Below are positions 51,265-60,928 of a stretch of 64,000 nt of DNA, one piece after another. The notes beneath the pieces were generated by a model, which did no database searches, was not told the DNA's origin, and saw only the letters and a program-made list of their open reading frames with translations. The DNA lies in contig NZ_CP163439.1 in assembly GCF_041052385.1 (NCBI RefSeq), forward strand, positions 1,849,001-1,913,000, given 5' to 3'. Both the position numbers and the translations under genes were made by a program. Every line of letters starts with the position of its first letter. Position 1 is the stretch's first letter. Origin of the DNA: Streptomyces sp. R28 (GTDB taxonomy: Bacteria; Actinomycetota; Actinomycetes; Streptomycetales; Streptomycetaceae).

Positions 51265-52197
51265 TCAGGCACCGAGGCTCTCCCCGTCCCCGATCCGCAC
51301 GCCCCGCGCCCAGTCCGCGGCCCGCATCGGCTTCTTGCCCTGAGCCTGCACCCACAGCAACTCGACGGCGTACGACCCGGTCCCGACGTACACGTTGTTC
51401 TTCCCGACGGAGAGTTCACCGGGGGCGAGGTCGTCCCGCCCGGGCACCGGCTGCACGTGGATGAGCTTGAGCCGCTCGCCGCGGAAGACGGTCCAGGCCC
51501 CCGGGGCAGGGGTGCAGCCGCGCACGACACGGTCGACCCGCAGGGAGGGAGCGCTCCAGTCGATGTGGGCGTCCTCGACGTTGACCTTGGGTGCGAGGGT
51601 GATCCCCTCGGACGGCTGCGGTACGGCCTTCAGCGTGCCGTCCTCGATCCCGTCCATGGTCGCGGCGAGCAGCCCGGCGCCCGCGAAGGCAAGGCGGGTC
51701 AGCAGGTCGCCGCTGGTGTCGGTGGCCCGGACCTCCTCGGTGACGGTGCCGTAGACGGGCCCGGAGTCGAGCCCTTCCTCGATGAGGAAGGTGGAGGCCC
51801 CGGTGATCTCGTCGCCCGCCATGATGGCGTGCTGCACGGGCGCGGCCCCACGCCAGGCCGGCAGCAGCGAGAAGTGCAGGTTGACCCAGCCGTGGGCCGG
51901 GATGTCGAGGGCGACGCGCGGCAGCAGTGCGCCGTAGGCGACGACCGGACAGCAGTCGGGCGCGATCTCCCTGAGCCGCTCGAGGAACTCGGGGTCGCGC
52001 GGCTTGGCGGGCCTGAGCACCTCGATCCCGGCCTCCACGGCCCGCTCGGCCACCGGACTCGCCACCAGCCTGCGCCCACGCCCGGCCGGCGCGTCGGGCC
52101 GCGTGACAACGGCGGCCACCTCGTGCCGCCCGGAGGCGATCAGAGCGTCCAGAGCGGGAACGGCGACCTCGGGGGTACCGGCGAAGACAAGCTTCAT
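51265..52197 (-). CDS. fmt: methionyl-tRNA formyltransferase
   Basis: A 310-residue enzyme formylating initiator Met-tRNA with 10-formyl-THF. The start [19 protein letters not shown] at 52197 matches the family; longer frames to 52242 are rejected. The formyl-transferase motif [22 protein letters not shown] carries the Asn/His/Asp active-site environment ([24 protein letters not shown]). The C-terminal OB-fold tRNA-binding domain (~210-310) ends [19 protein letters not shown]. It precedes rsmB. Confidence 0.96.
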   Translation of the reverse strand: MKLVFAGTPEVAVPALDALIASGRHEVAAVVTRPDAPAGRGRRLVASPVAERAVEAGIEVLRPAKPRDPEFLERLREIAPDCCPVVAYGALLPRVALDIPAHGWVNLHFSLLPAWRGAAPVQHAIMAGDEITGASTFLIEEGLDSGPVYGTVTEEVRATDTSGDLLTRLAFAGAGLLAATMDGIEDGTLKAVPQPSEGITLAPKVNVEDAHIDWSAPSLRVDRVVRGCTPAPGAWTVFRGERLKLIHVQPVPGRDDLAPGELSVGKNNVYVGTGSYAVELLWVQAQGKKPMRAADWARGVRIGDGESLGA

Positions 52198-52445
52198 GGG
52201 TGGGTACGGGCCTCTCGGGCGGGGTTGGTCGGGGCAACACACAAGTCTATGGGGGCGGAGCGCAGGGGCTCACGTCGGCAGCACCGGGAACGAATGCGCC
52301 CCCTGCGCGCCCCTCGGGAGAGGCCGGCATCTCGGCCAACTGGAACGTGTGGTGCGAGGTCAGGCACACATCCGAGTCCGGGGGCCGAGGCGCGCCACCC
52401 CCGTCCGGGGGCGTAGGCATATGCCCACACGCCCCTACTGCGTGA

Positions 52446-53093
<648 letters not shown>

Positions 53094-53244
53094 CGCCGCC
53101 TCACTCTGCCCTCCTGGAACGCAACCGGGAGGGCAGCGGTATGCCGGGACGACGCAGGCCGGCCGGACGGGCACGAAGCCCGCAAGCCCGGACAACCGCG
53201 CGCCGGCAGGCAACACCAGCCACAGCCACCAGCCACCAGCAGGG

Positions 53245-55401
53245 TCAGCCAATATCGGGCGGATCAATCCGGACCCGCACCGCGGGCACGTCCCCGCCTC
53301 CCCGCGCCATCCGCGCCGCCTGCGCGGCCTTCAACGCGGACGCCAACGCAGCGCCACTCCCAGGCGGCACCCGGATCAACGCCTGGTCCCAGTGCTCCCC
53401 GGGCGGCGGCGCCCCCACGCGCCGTGGCCGCCCCGCCGCCGGGACGGGCAGCGGTACGGGCCCCAACACCTCGGCACCCGGCGGCAGTTCGGCCGTACGG
53501 AGGAACTCGGCGACCGCCTCGCCCGGCCCGGCCACGGCAGCCATCCGGGACACCGGCGGAAACCCCAGCTCGGCCCGCTCTGCAAGCTCCCGCACCGCGT
53601 GCCCGACCGGATCCCACCGCACCAGCGCCTGCACAGGTCGCAGCGTGGGCTCGGCGACGACGACCACCGTCCCCCCGGCACTCTGCGGCCGTACCAGCGA
53701 GGCAGCCGCGATCCAGCGGCGCAGCGCGTCCTCCCCCGCCCGTAGATCGGGCCGCCCGAGCATGGCCCAGCCGTCCAGCAGCAGGGCCGCCGCATAGCCG
53801 CCCTCGGCGACGGGCTCGGCCCCCGGCGTGCTCACGACCAGCGAGGGCGTGCCCGGCACGGTGTCCAGCACATGCTCACGCCCGGAGGTCCGCACCGGAA
53901 CGGCGGGAAAGGCCCGCCCCAGCTCCTCGGCGGTCCGCCGCGCCCCCACCACCTGGGCTCGCAACCGGAACCCCCCGCACTCCGGACAGTGCCAGCCCCC
54001 CTCCTCACGCCCGCACCACCCACACCGCAGATCGGTCTCCGAGCCCTGCGCCTCCAGGGGCCCGGAACAGTGCCGGCACCGAGCCGGCGCCCGGCAGTTG
54101 GCACAGGCCATCCGCGGCACGTACCCGCGCCGAGGCACCTGTACAAGGACCGGCCCCTGCCGCAGCCCCTCCCTCACCGCCTGCCAGGCGAGGGTCGGCA
54201 GCCGAGCGGCTCGAGCGGCCTCGTCCCGCGCAAGGTCCGTGTCGCCCACGGTCCGCACGAGCGGAGCCATGCCCCGCACCCGCTCCCGCCCGGCGACGAG
54301 CGGCCGGGCCCAGCCGCTCTCCACCAGCTGGGCGGCCTCGACGGTGCAGCTCCAACTCCCCAGCAGAAACCCACACTTGTCCTGCGCGGCCCGAAGCAAC
54401 AGCACTTCACGCGCATGAGGCTGCGGGGCATGCTGCTCACTGTGGCTGTCGTCACCGTCGTCCCACAGCGCGACCAGCCCGAGGTCCTGCACCGGAGCGA
54501 ACATGGCGGCCCGAGTCCCCACGACCGCCCGCACGGCCCCCCGCCGCACCGCGAGCCACTCCCGATACCGCTTCTCGGGCCCGGCATCGGCGGTCAGCAC
54601 CGCATGCCGTCCCGCCCCCATCAGCGCCGTCAGAGCGGCATCGACCCGCGCGACGGCCCGGCCGTCCGGCAGGACGACCAGCGCCCCACGCCCGGAAGCC
54701 AGCGTCGCGACGACGGCCCGGGCCAGCTCCTCACTCCACTCGGGCCCGGGCAGCGCATTCCACACGGCCCGCGGCGCGCCCCCAGAGGCCAGCGCCTCCA
54801 AAAAGACGGCCCCCCGCTCATACCGCCCCCAGGACCCCGGCTCGGGCCTGCCGGGAGCCGCAAGCGGCTCCGGTGAAGGCCGCTGCTCGGCCCGCGCACT
54901 GCGTGGCGGCACGGCCAGCTGCAACACATCGGCAAGCCCTCCGGCATACCGATCGGCAACCGCCCGCGCGAGCCCCAGCAGCTCCTCGCTCAACACCCGC
55001 TCGGGCGAAACGACCTGCGCGAGCGCCGCAAGGGGCCCGGAGTAGTCGGACTCGGCCACCCGCTCGACCAGGAACCCGTCAATGAGCCCCCCGCCCTCGC
55101 GCCGCCCCTCCCGCACCCGGTGCCGCCCGGCCCCGAACCGCACCCGCACCCGCACCCCGGGCTGCGCATCGGCATCGAGCTCCTCCGGCACGGCGTAATC
55201 GAAGTACCGATCAAGATGCAGCACACCCTTGTCGACCAGGACCCGCGCCACCGGCAGCTCCTTGGCCAGCGCGGCCCCCCGCCACGTCCGCGGCTTGGCC
55301 TTGGGCACCTTGGCCTTGCGCACGCTCTCCCGAATGAGCGCAAGCTGCTCGGGCGGCGCCCCGTCGGCCCCACCACCCGTCTGCCCGTTCTCGCTGCTCA
55401 C
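53245..55401 (-). CDS. priA: primosomal protein N' (PriA), ATPase-degenerate
   Basis: A 718-residue PriA homologue. The 3'BD-like domain covers about 55-160 (VLVDKGVLHLDRYFDYAVPEEL). The zinc-binding Cys cluster CANC...CRHC...CGWC...CPEC lies at about 435-480. The helicase signature is degenerate: where GxTGSGKT is expected the sequence reads ATLASGRGALVVLPDG, and the DEEH box reads WDDGDDSHSEQHAPQPHARE. The start is GTG 55399-55401, consistent with the family. Actinobacterial PriA proteins are known to lack ATPase motifs; a structural role in replication restart is likely. Confidence 0.93.
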   Translation of the reverse strand: MSSENGQTGGGADGAPPEQLALIRESVRKAKVPKAKPRTWRGAALAKELPVARVLVDKGVLHLDRYFDYAVPEELDADAQPGVRVRVRFGAGRHRVREGRREGGGLIDGFLVERVAESDYSGPLAALAQVVSPERVLSEELLGLARAVADRYAGGLADVLQLAVPPRSARAEQRPSPEPLAAPGRPEPGSWGRYERGAVFLEALASGGAPRAVWNALPGPEWSEELARAVVATLASGRGALVVLPDGRAVARVDAALTALMGAGRHAVLTADAGPEKRYREWLAVRRGAVRAVVGTRAAMFAPVQDLGLVALWDDGDDSHSEQHAPQPHAREVLLLRAAQDKCGFLLGSWSCTVEAAQLVESGWARPLVAGRERVRGMAPLVRTVGDTDLARDEAARAARLPTLAWQAVREGLRQGPVLVQVPRRGYVPRMACANCRAPARCRHCSGPLEAQGSETDLRCGWCGREEGGWHCPECGGFRLRAQVVGARRTAEELGRAFPAVPVRTSGREHVLDTVPGTPSLVVSTPGAEPVAEGGYAAALLLDGWAMLGRPDLRAGEDALRRWIAAASLVRPQSAGGTVVVVAEPTLRPVQALVRWDPVGHAVRELAERAELGFPPVSRMAAVAGPGEAVAEFLRTAELPPGAEVLGPVPLPVPAAGRPRRVGAPPPGEHWDQALIRVPPGSGAALASALKAAQAARMARGGGDVPAVRVRIDPPDIG

Positions 55402-55741
55402 GCTTGCATTCTTACCAAACGCCACTGACAACCGACGCCGGCCCGGGATCAGCCGGTCCCGGATCACGTACACGCGCGTACCCGTGCCCCTCGCACCGCG
55501 CCGGCGTCGGCTGCCCCAAGATCTCGAGCGCTCGAAGCCGCAAGCCCGCCCTGTCGGCCATTTCCGATCCGCGATTCGGCCCGAACCGGCCATCGAGGCT
55601 TGAGTCCGATCTCCGCCGGTATCAGAACTGGAAACGGGAAACTCCGCCGACAGCCTTGCCCGGACCGCTCGCCCGGCGGACGCTGAATCGCGACGCCGGA
55701 CGGCCCAGCGCATCCGCTGCGTCGGCATGAGGGGGGATCAC
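55402..55741. other. intergenic region before the TIR/NTPase cassette
   Basis: A 340-base region between priA and the divergent HTH gene. It contains the palindrome CGAGCGCTCG near 55522-55533 and a GCCGG-rich inverted repeat near 55435-55460, but no ORF with a ribosome-binding site on either strand. Promoters for both directions must lie here. It marks the left edge of the inserted cassette. Confidence 0.5.
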
Positions 55742-57043
55742 ATGCTGGAGCAGTCACCTGTGTTCGGCGCCGAACTGCGCCGCCTGCGGTTGGCCGCCGG
55801 GCTCACACTGGCGCGGTTCGCTTCCTCGGTGCACTACAGCAAAGGGCAGATCAGCAAGATCGAGACGGGGCAGCAGCGAGCGACTCTCGAATTCGCCCGT
55901 CTGTGCGACGTGGTGCTCGACACCGGCGGCACGCTCGAGACCCTCGCCCCCAGGCGTGCCCGCCGCCGTCGTACCGGACAGCTCCCCGTCCCCGACCAGG
56001 CAGGAGTCATGCGCGAGACACCGCCCGAACAGCCCGGCGACACTCCTTGGCCGCCGCCTTCCCGCCGGCAGCTCATGGCCGCCGGGGCCATGTCCGTGTT
56101 CGGTATCGGAGCCGCCGCACCCCCTCACCCCGACCCCTCCGACCAGCCTCTGCTGGACGCTTACCGCGCCCTCTTCGACCAGTACCGGCGCATCGGCCAG
56201 ATGTCGTCACCGAGAGCCCTGCTGCCGACGCTGGCCGAACAGACGAGCGCGCTGCGGTCGTTGGCCGCACGGACGGGCGGCCGCAGCGGCCCTCGCCTGC
56301 TGAACCTGGCGGCACGCTTCGCGGAGTACACCGGGTGGATGGCGCAGGAGGCGGGCGACGAAGCAGCGGCCGCACGCTGGACCAGCCATGCCGTGGACCT
56401 CGCCGGATCGGCGGGCGACGATCAGCTGGCGTCCTACTCCCTGGTCCGTCACGCGCTGATCACTTACTACCAGGGACAGGCCACTGACACCGTCCACCTG
56501 GCCGAAGGCGCCCTGAGCGGCGGTCTGCCGCCTCGCATCCGCGCCCTGGCGGCACAACGTGTGGCCCAGGGGCATGCCCTGGGTGGCGACCACGACGCCT
56601 GCATGCGCCATCTCGACCGAGCCCGCGACCTCTTCGGCCGGGCCGCCGCCGGGACTTCTGAGCCCGACGCCCCCGTTCTCGGCACGGCCCACCTGAGCGA
56701 CCCGGTTTCCCTGGTGACGGGCTGGTGCCTGGTGGATCTCGGCCGGCCTCGGCAGGCGGCCGAGATCCTCGACGTCGAATGTGCCCGCATTCCCGCGCAC
56801 GCCCTGCGCAACCACGCCCGCTACGGCGCCCGGCGCGCCCTCGCCCACGCCCTGTCCGGCGAGATCGATCACGCCTGTGAGCTGACCGGTCACCTGCTGC
56901 GGAACACGGCCTGCGTGGGCTCCGAGACCGTCGCGACCGACCTGCGCCGCCTTGCCCGCGTCCTGGCCCGCCACCCGCACCGTCCCGCCTACCAGGCCGT
57001 CGCGGCCCCGCTCGCCGCTTCCCTCACCCCGCCGGAGCTCTGA
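55742..57043 (+). CDS. XRE-type HTH protein with TPR-like C-terminus
   Basis: A 433-residue regulator. The XRE HTH lies at residues ~9-64 (GAELRRLRLAAGLTLARFASSVHYSKGQISKIETGQQRATLEFARLCDVVL). After a Pro/Arg-rich linker, residues ~106-125 (SRRQLMAAGAMSVFGIGAAAP) look like a twin-arginine/transmembrane segment, an odd feature shared with many Streptomyces HTH/TPR proteins. A helical-repeat C-terminus covers ~130-425 (RTGGRSGPRLLNLAARFAEYTGWMAQEAGDE; TSHAVDLAGSAGDDQLASYSLVRHALI). ATG 55742 follows GAGGGGGG; ATG 55727 is also possible. It is co-directional with, and 41 bases before, the TIR gene, so it is probably part of the cassette. Confidence 0.9.
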   Translation: MLEQSPVFGAELRRLRLAAGLTLARFASSVHYSKGQISKIETGQQRATLEFARLCDVVLDTGGTLETLAPRRARRRRTGQLPVPDQAGVMRETPPEQPGDTPWPPPSRRQLMAAGAMSVFGIGAAAPPHPDPSDQPLLDAYRALFDQYRRIGQMSSPRALLPTLAEQTSALRSLAARTGGRSGPRLLNLAARFAEYTGWMAQEAGDEAAAARWTSHAVDLAGSAGDDQLASYSLVRHALITYYQGQATDTVHLAEGALSGGLPPRIRALAAQRVAQGHALGGDHDACMRHLDRARDLFGRAAAGTSEPDAPVLGTAHLSDPVSLVTGWCLVDLGRPRQAAEILDVECARIPAHALRNHARYGARRALAHALSGEIDHACELTGHLLRNTACVGSETVATDLRRLARVLARHPHRPAYQAVAAPLAASLTPPEL

Positions 57044-57084
57044 CCGGCGCACTCCCGTCCCTCAGGCAGAGAGGCCATTCCGCC

Positions 57085-57792
57085 ATGCCCGAAATCTTCA
57101 TCAACTACCGCACCGGCGACGGCGAACAGGCCGCGACGACCCTCGACAACGCGCTGCGCACCCGCTTCGGCGACGACCACGTCTACCGGGCCAGCCGCTC
57201 GATCGCGCCCGGTGACCTGTTCGACAGCGACCTGATCAGCAATGTGCGCACCAGCTCCGTCCTCCTCGCCCTCATCGGCGACCGCTGGCTGGACAAGCCC
57301 ACGCTCGGCACCGACGAGGACTGGGTCACCAAGGAGATCCTGGAAGCCTTCCGCCACGACATCCGGGTCGTCCCCGTGCTCATCGGCCGACGCACCGAAC
57401 GGCCGGCCAAGCGCGACCTGCCCGACAGTCTTCTGTGGCTCACCGACTGCCAGACCCTCCGCTACGACCACCAGACCGACGAACGCGACCTGAAACACAT
57501 CGGCGACGCACTCGCGGACCTCGTCCCCGCACTCGCCGCCGCCGACCGCACGGCCCACCAGCCGGACGCGCCTGCGGCGACCGGCAACAGCACGGGCGAT
57601 CTCCACAACTCATGGGTGGTGCACACAGGTCAGGTCACGGGCAGCACCGTCCACATCGGCCCCGACGCATCGCGTCACAGCCACCACACCGTCCACCAGA
57701 ACGGAACCGGCGCCAACTATGTGGCGGGAGACAATCACGACGGCATCCGCCAGAGCTTCGGCGCCACCCCGCCGGCCGAGGACGGCAAGTGA
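57085..57792 (+). CDS. TIR-domain protein with RHIM/amyloid-like C-terminal motifs
   Basis: A 235-residue protein. The TIR domain covers residues ~3-150: EIFINYRTGDGEQAATTL (box 1), RASRSIAPGDLFDSDLISNVRTSSVLLALIG (box 2) and the putative catalytic Glu84 in EDWVTKEILEAF (W-x3-E, matching TIR NADases). The ~85-residue tail contains TGDLHNSWVVHTGQVTGSTVHIG (about 170-192), like the V-x-x-G-x-V cores of RHIM and bacterial amyloid signalling motifs, and GANYVAGDNHDGIRQSFG (209-226). TIR effectors deplete NAD+ or make signalling nucleotides in defence. It overlaps the NTPase gene by 4 bases. Confidence 0.88.
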   Translation: MPEIFINYRTGDGEQAATTLDNALRTRFGDDHVYRASRSIAPGDLFDSDLISNVRTSSVLLALIGDRWLDKPTLGTDEDWVTKEILEAFRHDIRVVPVLIGRRTERPAKRDLPDSLLWLTDCQTLRYDHQTDERDLKHIGDALADLVPALAAADRTAHQPDAPAATGNSTGDLHNSWVVHTGQVTGSTVHIGPDASRHSHHTVHQNGTGANYVAGDNHDGIRQSFGATPPAEDGK

Positions 57793-59762
57793 CGGCCGAT
57801 GCCCCCGGCCCACCGGACGACGAACCGGCAGAACCGGGAACGACGAACATAAGCGGCGACCAGTACAACATCCGCATCGAGCAGGCCGCCTCTCCGACGC
57901 CCGCCTCTCCCCGACAGGTGGCCGAACAGCAACTGCGCCGCCTCCAACGGCGGTTCGCCCGTCCCGACGACCTCAACGACGCCTACGACACCCTGGCAGA
58001 GCACAACATCGTCTTCCTCGACGGCGCCCCCGGAAACGGCAGGACTTCCGCGGCCCGCGTCCTCCTGCGTGAACTGCCGCGCGGCACGGGGATCTACCAC
58101 GAGATCGCCACCGTCAAGGAGGGAAGATCACCGGAGATCCTCTCCCCAGGCCTCGTCGGGGAGGAGGACCGCATGCTGCTGGACCTGTCGGCGGAGAACC
58201 AAGACCTGTGGAAGCAGTACCACGACAGACTCCTCGGCTTTCACAAGATCCTCGCGGACAAGCGGGCGTACCTGGCCGTCGTGCTCCCGCATCCGTATGC
58301 CGACCAGTTGAGTCCGGACTTCACCGGATACCGCAGGCCGGTCAACCGTCCCGACGAGTTGGAAGTGGTGGCCTCCCATCTGCGCGCGCACGGCGTCACC
58401 GTCGGCCGTCCCCGGCCGGCTCCACCCGCGCTGCACGAGTATCTGGCCATCCACCCGCCCATGCGTGAGCTGGCACGGCTGGCCGATCTCATCCTGGAGG
58501 CGCGCAAGGCGCTGCGTCCGGGCAGCACCTTCATGGACTGGTGCGACCTGGCGATCGCGGCGCAGACCGCCCGGGCCGAGGAGGTCGACTCCTTCGTGCC
58601 GGGACTGCGGAAGGGTTCCCAGCGGGCCCTGCTGCTGACCGTCGCCATGCTGCACGGCGCACCCGCCGATGTCGTCCACCGGGCCACGGCACTCCTCCAG
58701 AAACTCCTCGACATCCCGCAGGACGACCGCCCGCTCCTCGAACACAAGGGGCTCACCGAGCGCCTGCACAAGGTCGGCGCGACCCGTGACGACGCGGCCT
58801 GTGTGCACTTCGAGAAGCTCCGCTACGACCATGCCGTGCGCCGCCACTTCTGGCTGAACATGCCGGACCTTCGCGCCCCGTTGCGGCAGTGGGTGGACCA
58901 GGTGCTCGACCTGCCGCAGCTCCCCGACATCGACCACAGGCGGCTCGTCGTCCGATTCGCGGAGCTGTGCCTGGCCACGGACCAGGAGGAGCTGTTCCGT
59001 GCCGCCTCGGCCTGGACGGCGAAACGACACAGCAGGGTGACGGCGACGTACGTGCGTGCCGCCGCGGAGTTGCTCAGCTGGGGTGTTCAGAACGAGGACA
59101 CCAGCCAGGACTTCCGCACGCAGATCTACAAATGGTCGACTCGCCCGATCACGGCCGGACTTCGCCTTGTCCTGATCGCGGTGTGCGCCAGGGTCGTTTC
59201 GATCCACTACCCGGAACAGGCCGTCGTCCGACTGCACCACCTGGCCCGCCGAGAACCGCTCCGCGAACCCAGGGCCCGCGGCGTCCTGCTGGAATACGTC
59301 GCACAGGACCTACGGCTCCAGCTCTATCTCCTCTACCGTCTGTCTCTCTTCTCCCCCGCCAACCTCAGGCACAAGGAATTCGACGCCCAGCTGTTCCTCG
59401 ACCTCGTCGCCGTACCGACCTGGCCCGCGCACTCCTTCCTCCGCAACCCCGTGACCCGGGACTGGCTCACGGGGTGCTGGACGGCCGTGTTCCGGCACAC
59501 CGACAGCGCGATCTGGTCGCCGTGTGTCAAGCAGTGGATCAGGGCCGCGAACAGCTCCGACGACCCGGATCTCGTCCACCACGCCCTGAATGTGCTGGTC
59601 GACGCCACCGCCGGCAGTTACCCCGCTCTCCGCCAGGTCTACGCCACGGCCCGTGCCTCCCTCTCCGCCGAACAGGCCGGCCTCCTCCTGTCCAGGATCC
59701 ACGAGGCGCAGCGCGCAGATTCGGCACCGCGGTCCACGTCTCAGGAGGGTCCACAGTCATGA
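57789..59762 (+). CDS. P-loop NTPase of the TIR cassette (Walker A Lys to Arg)
   Basis: A 657-residue protein starting at GTG 57789, overlapping the TIR stop (GTGA). The N-terminal ~45 residues are disordered but hold TTNISGDQYNIRIEQ, resembling the NYVAGD motif of its partner. The P-loop FLDGAPGNGRTSAARVLL (about 79-87) has Arg85 where Lys is expected. Walker B is MLLDLSAEN (D132). A large helical C-terminus of about 400 residues follows, with repeated Trp/Arg/Leu blocks and no recognised effector domain; a helical-repeat sensor is likely. The layout resembles STAND-like NTPases of actinobacterial conflict systems. The last codons overlap the membrane-protein gene by 4 bases. Confidence 0.8.
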   Translation: MTADAPGPPDDEPAEPGTTNISGDQYNIRIEQAASPTPASPRQVAEQQLRRLQRRFARPDDLNDAYDTLAEHNIVFLDGAPGNGRTSAARVLLRELPRGTGIYHEIATVKEGRSPEILSPGLVGEEDRMLLDLSAENQDLWKQYHDRLLGFHKILADKRAYLAVVLPHPYADQLSPDFTGYRRPVNRPDELEVVASHLRAHGVTVGRPRPAPPALHEYLAIHPPMRELARLADLILEARKALRPGSTFMDWCDLAIAAQTARAEEVDSFVPGLRKGSQRALLLTVAMLHGAPADVVHRATALLQKLLDIPQDDRPLLEHKGLTERLHKVGATRDDAACVHFEKLRYDHAVRRHFWLNMPDLRAPLRQWVDQVLDLPQLPDIDHRRLVVRFAELCLATDQEELFRAASAWTAKRHSRVTATYVRAAAELLSWGVQNEDTSQDFRTQIYKWSTRPITAGLRLVLIAVCARVVSIHYPEQAVVRLHHLARREPLREPRARGVLLEYVAQDLRLQLYLLYRLSLFSPANLRHKEFDAQLFLDLVAVPTWPAHSFLRNPVTRDWLTGCWTAVFRHTDSAIWSPCVKQWIRAANSSDDPDLVHHALNVLVDATAGSYPALRQVYATARASLSAEQAGLLLSRIHEAQRADSAPRSTSQEGPQS

Positions 59763-60841
59763 GCTCCGGTCAGAAGACCGTTTCCGTCTTTCTCATGCTG
59801 ATCAGCTCGATGCTCGTTCTGATCCTCGGTCTGTACGTGTCCTGGCCGATCTGGGCCTGGCCCGTCGCCGTCGTCCTCCTGGGAGCATCCTGGGCAGGGG
59901 CCACGACCGCGGCGTCGCGAGTGAACCGGGGGAAGCTGTTCCCCGACACCGTGACGGCCCCGCCGGTGCCGGAGGTGGAGCGTCGCGAGCTGGCCGTGAA
60001 GGACGTCGCCCTGCCGAGTTCGCTGGAAGACTACGACTTCCTCCTGTCCGCGACCATCCGCTGGTGTCCCGAGAAGCCCTACGCCCAGGAGACCGGGATC
60101 CACCACGGAGGGCTGGCGGTGGAAGCCGTCCTCGCCCGCGCCCGGAACATCACCGCTGCCTGCGATCCCTTCCGCAGCTCCCTCGCACAACACGAACTGA
60201 GCGGTGCGCTGGCCGAGATGTATCCCGACCGCAGCGGGCACATCCGGGCGATGGCCCTGGAGGTCGTACTCCGGCTCTCCGCAGAGGACCAGAACCGGCT
60301 GGACCGTCTCGCCGCCATCCGCAAGGACGAGGAGCTGTGGGAGCACGAACGCAAGTGGGAGAAGAGCCGTCGTGCCTATCTGGGCGACGACGTCCTGCGT
60401 GACACGGGACGTGCCGTGGTCTGGTGGCTGGCCAAGAACGACGACCAGGTGGAGAAGACCGTCGAGGACATCGGGCTGCTCGCGCAGCTCACCTCGGCCG
60501 CCAACAACGAGCAGGTCGCCGAGCCCTTCCGGCATCTCGTCCCGGACGCCTTCCCTGAGACTCCCGCGGCGCAGACACCACGCGGTCCGGCCGAACTGTT
60601 CACCGACTTCATGCAAGGGCTGGGCTTCAAACCCGGCGCCGACGACTGCATGATGGTCGCCGATCAGGTGGCTGTCGCCATCAAGGAAAAGGACGCGGAG
60701 GCGGCCGAGGAGATCCGCAAAAGGTTCGCCCCACCCGACGAGAGCGAAGCCGAAGGCCAGGGCCGGGACGGGGATGAAGACGCGGGCGCAGACGATCCGG
60801 ACGCCCCTGCGACGGACCGCGGGCCTGTCACCGAGGAGTAG
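59759..60841 (+). CDS. two-helix membrane protein of the TIR/NTPase cassette
   Basis: A 360-residue protein whose ATG overlaps the NTPase stop (ATGA), with AGGAGG about 9 bases upstream. Two adjacent transmembrane helices lie at residues ~8-27 (VFLMLISSMLVLILGLYVSW) and ~29-48 (IWAWPVAVVLLGASWAGATT). The rest is a soluble, mostly helical cytoplasmic domain. It has WEHERKWEKSRRAYLGDDVL and GLGFKPGADDCMMVADQVAVAIKEKDAEAAEEIRKRF, ending in an acidic low-complexity tail. It may anchor or localise the complex, or be a membrane-active effector. No known family recognised. Confidence 0.8.
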   Translation: MSSGQKTVSVFLMLISSMLVLILGLYVSWPIWAWPVAVVLLGASWAGATTAASRVNRGKLFPDTVTAPPVPEVERRELAVKDVALPSSLEDYDFLLSATIRWCPEKPYAQETGIHHGGLAVEAVLARARNITAACDPFRSSLAQHELSGALAEMYPDRSGHIRAMALEVVLRLSAEDQNRLDRLAAIRKDEELWEHERKWEKSRRAYLGDDVLRDTGRAVVWWLAKNDDQVEKTVEDIGLLAQLTSAANNEQVAEPFRHLVPDAFPETPAAQTPRGPAELFTDFMQGLGFKPGADDCMMVADQVAVAIKEKDAEAAEEIRKRFAPPDESEAEGQGRDGDEDAGADDPDAPATDRGPVTEE

Positions 60842-60877
60842 GCCCACACCCGGGAAACACGCCCGGGAAACACGAAC

Positions 60878-60907
60878 GAGGCCCGGTTCCCGCAGGAACC
60901 GGGCCTC
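60878..60907. terminator. bidirectional hairpin between cassette and metK
   Basis: GAGGCCCGGTTCC (60878-60890) and GGAACCGGGCCTC (60895-60907) are perfectly complementary with a 4-base loop. The hairpin lies between the convergent cassette and metK and should stop both transcripts. Confidence 0.85.
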
Positions 60908-60928
60908 GCACAAGCCTGGGATCAGGCC

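Noticed and set aside
51229-51275. CGGTCAGG repeats downstream of rsmB's upstream gap as a CRISPR-like or operator array
   Set aside because: The four copies are imperfect with irregular spacing, partly within fmt's coding end; no CRISPR array exists anywhere in the window.
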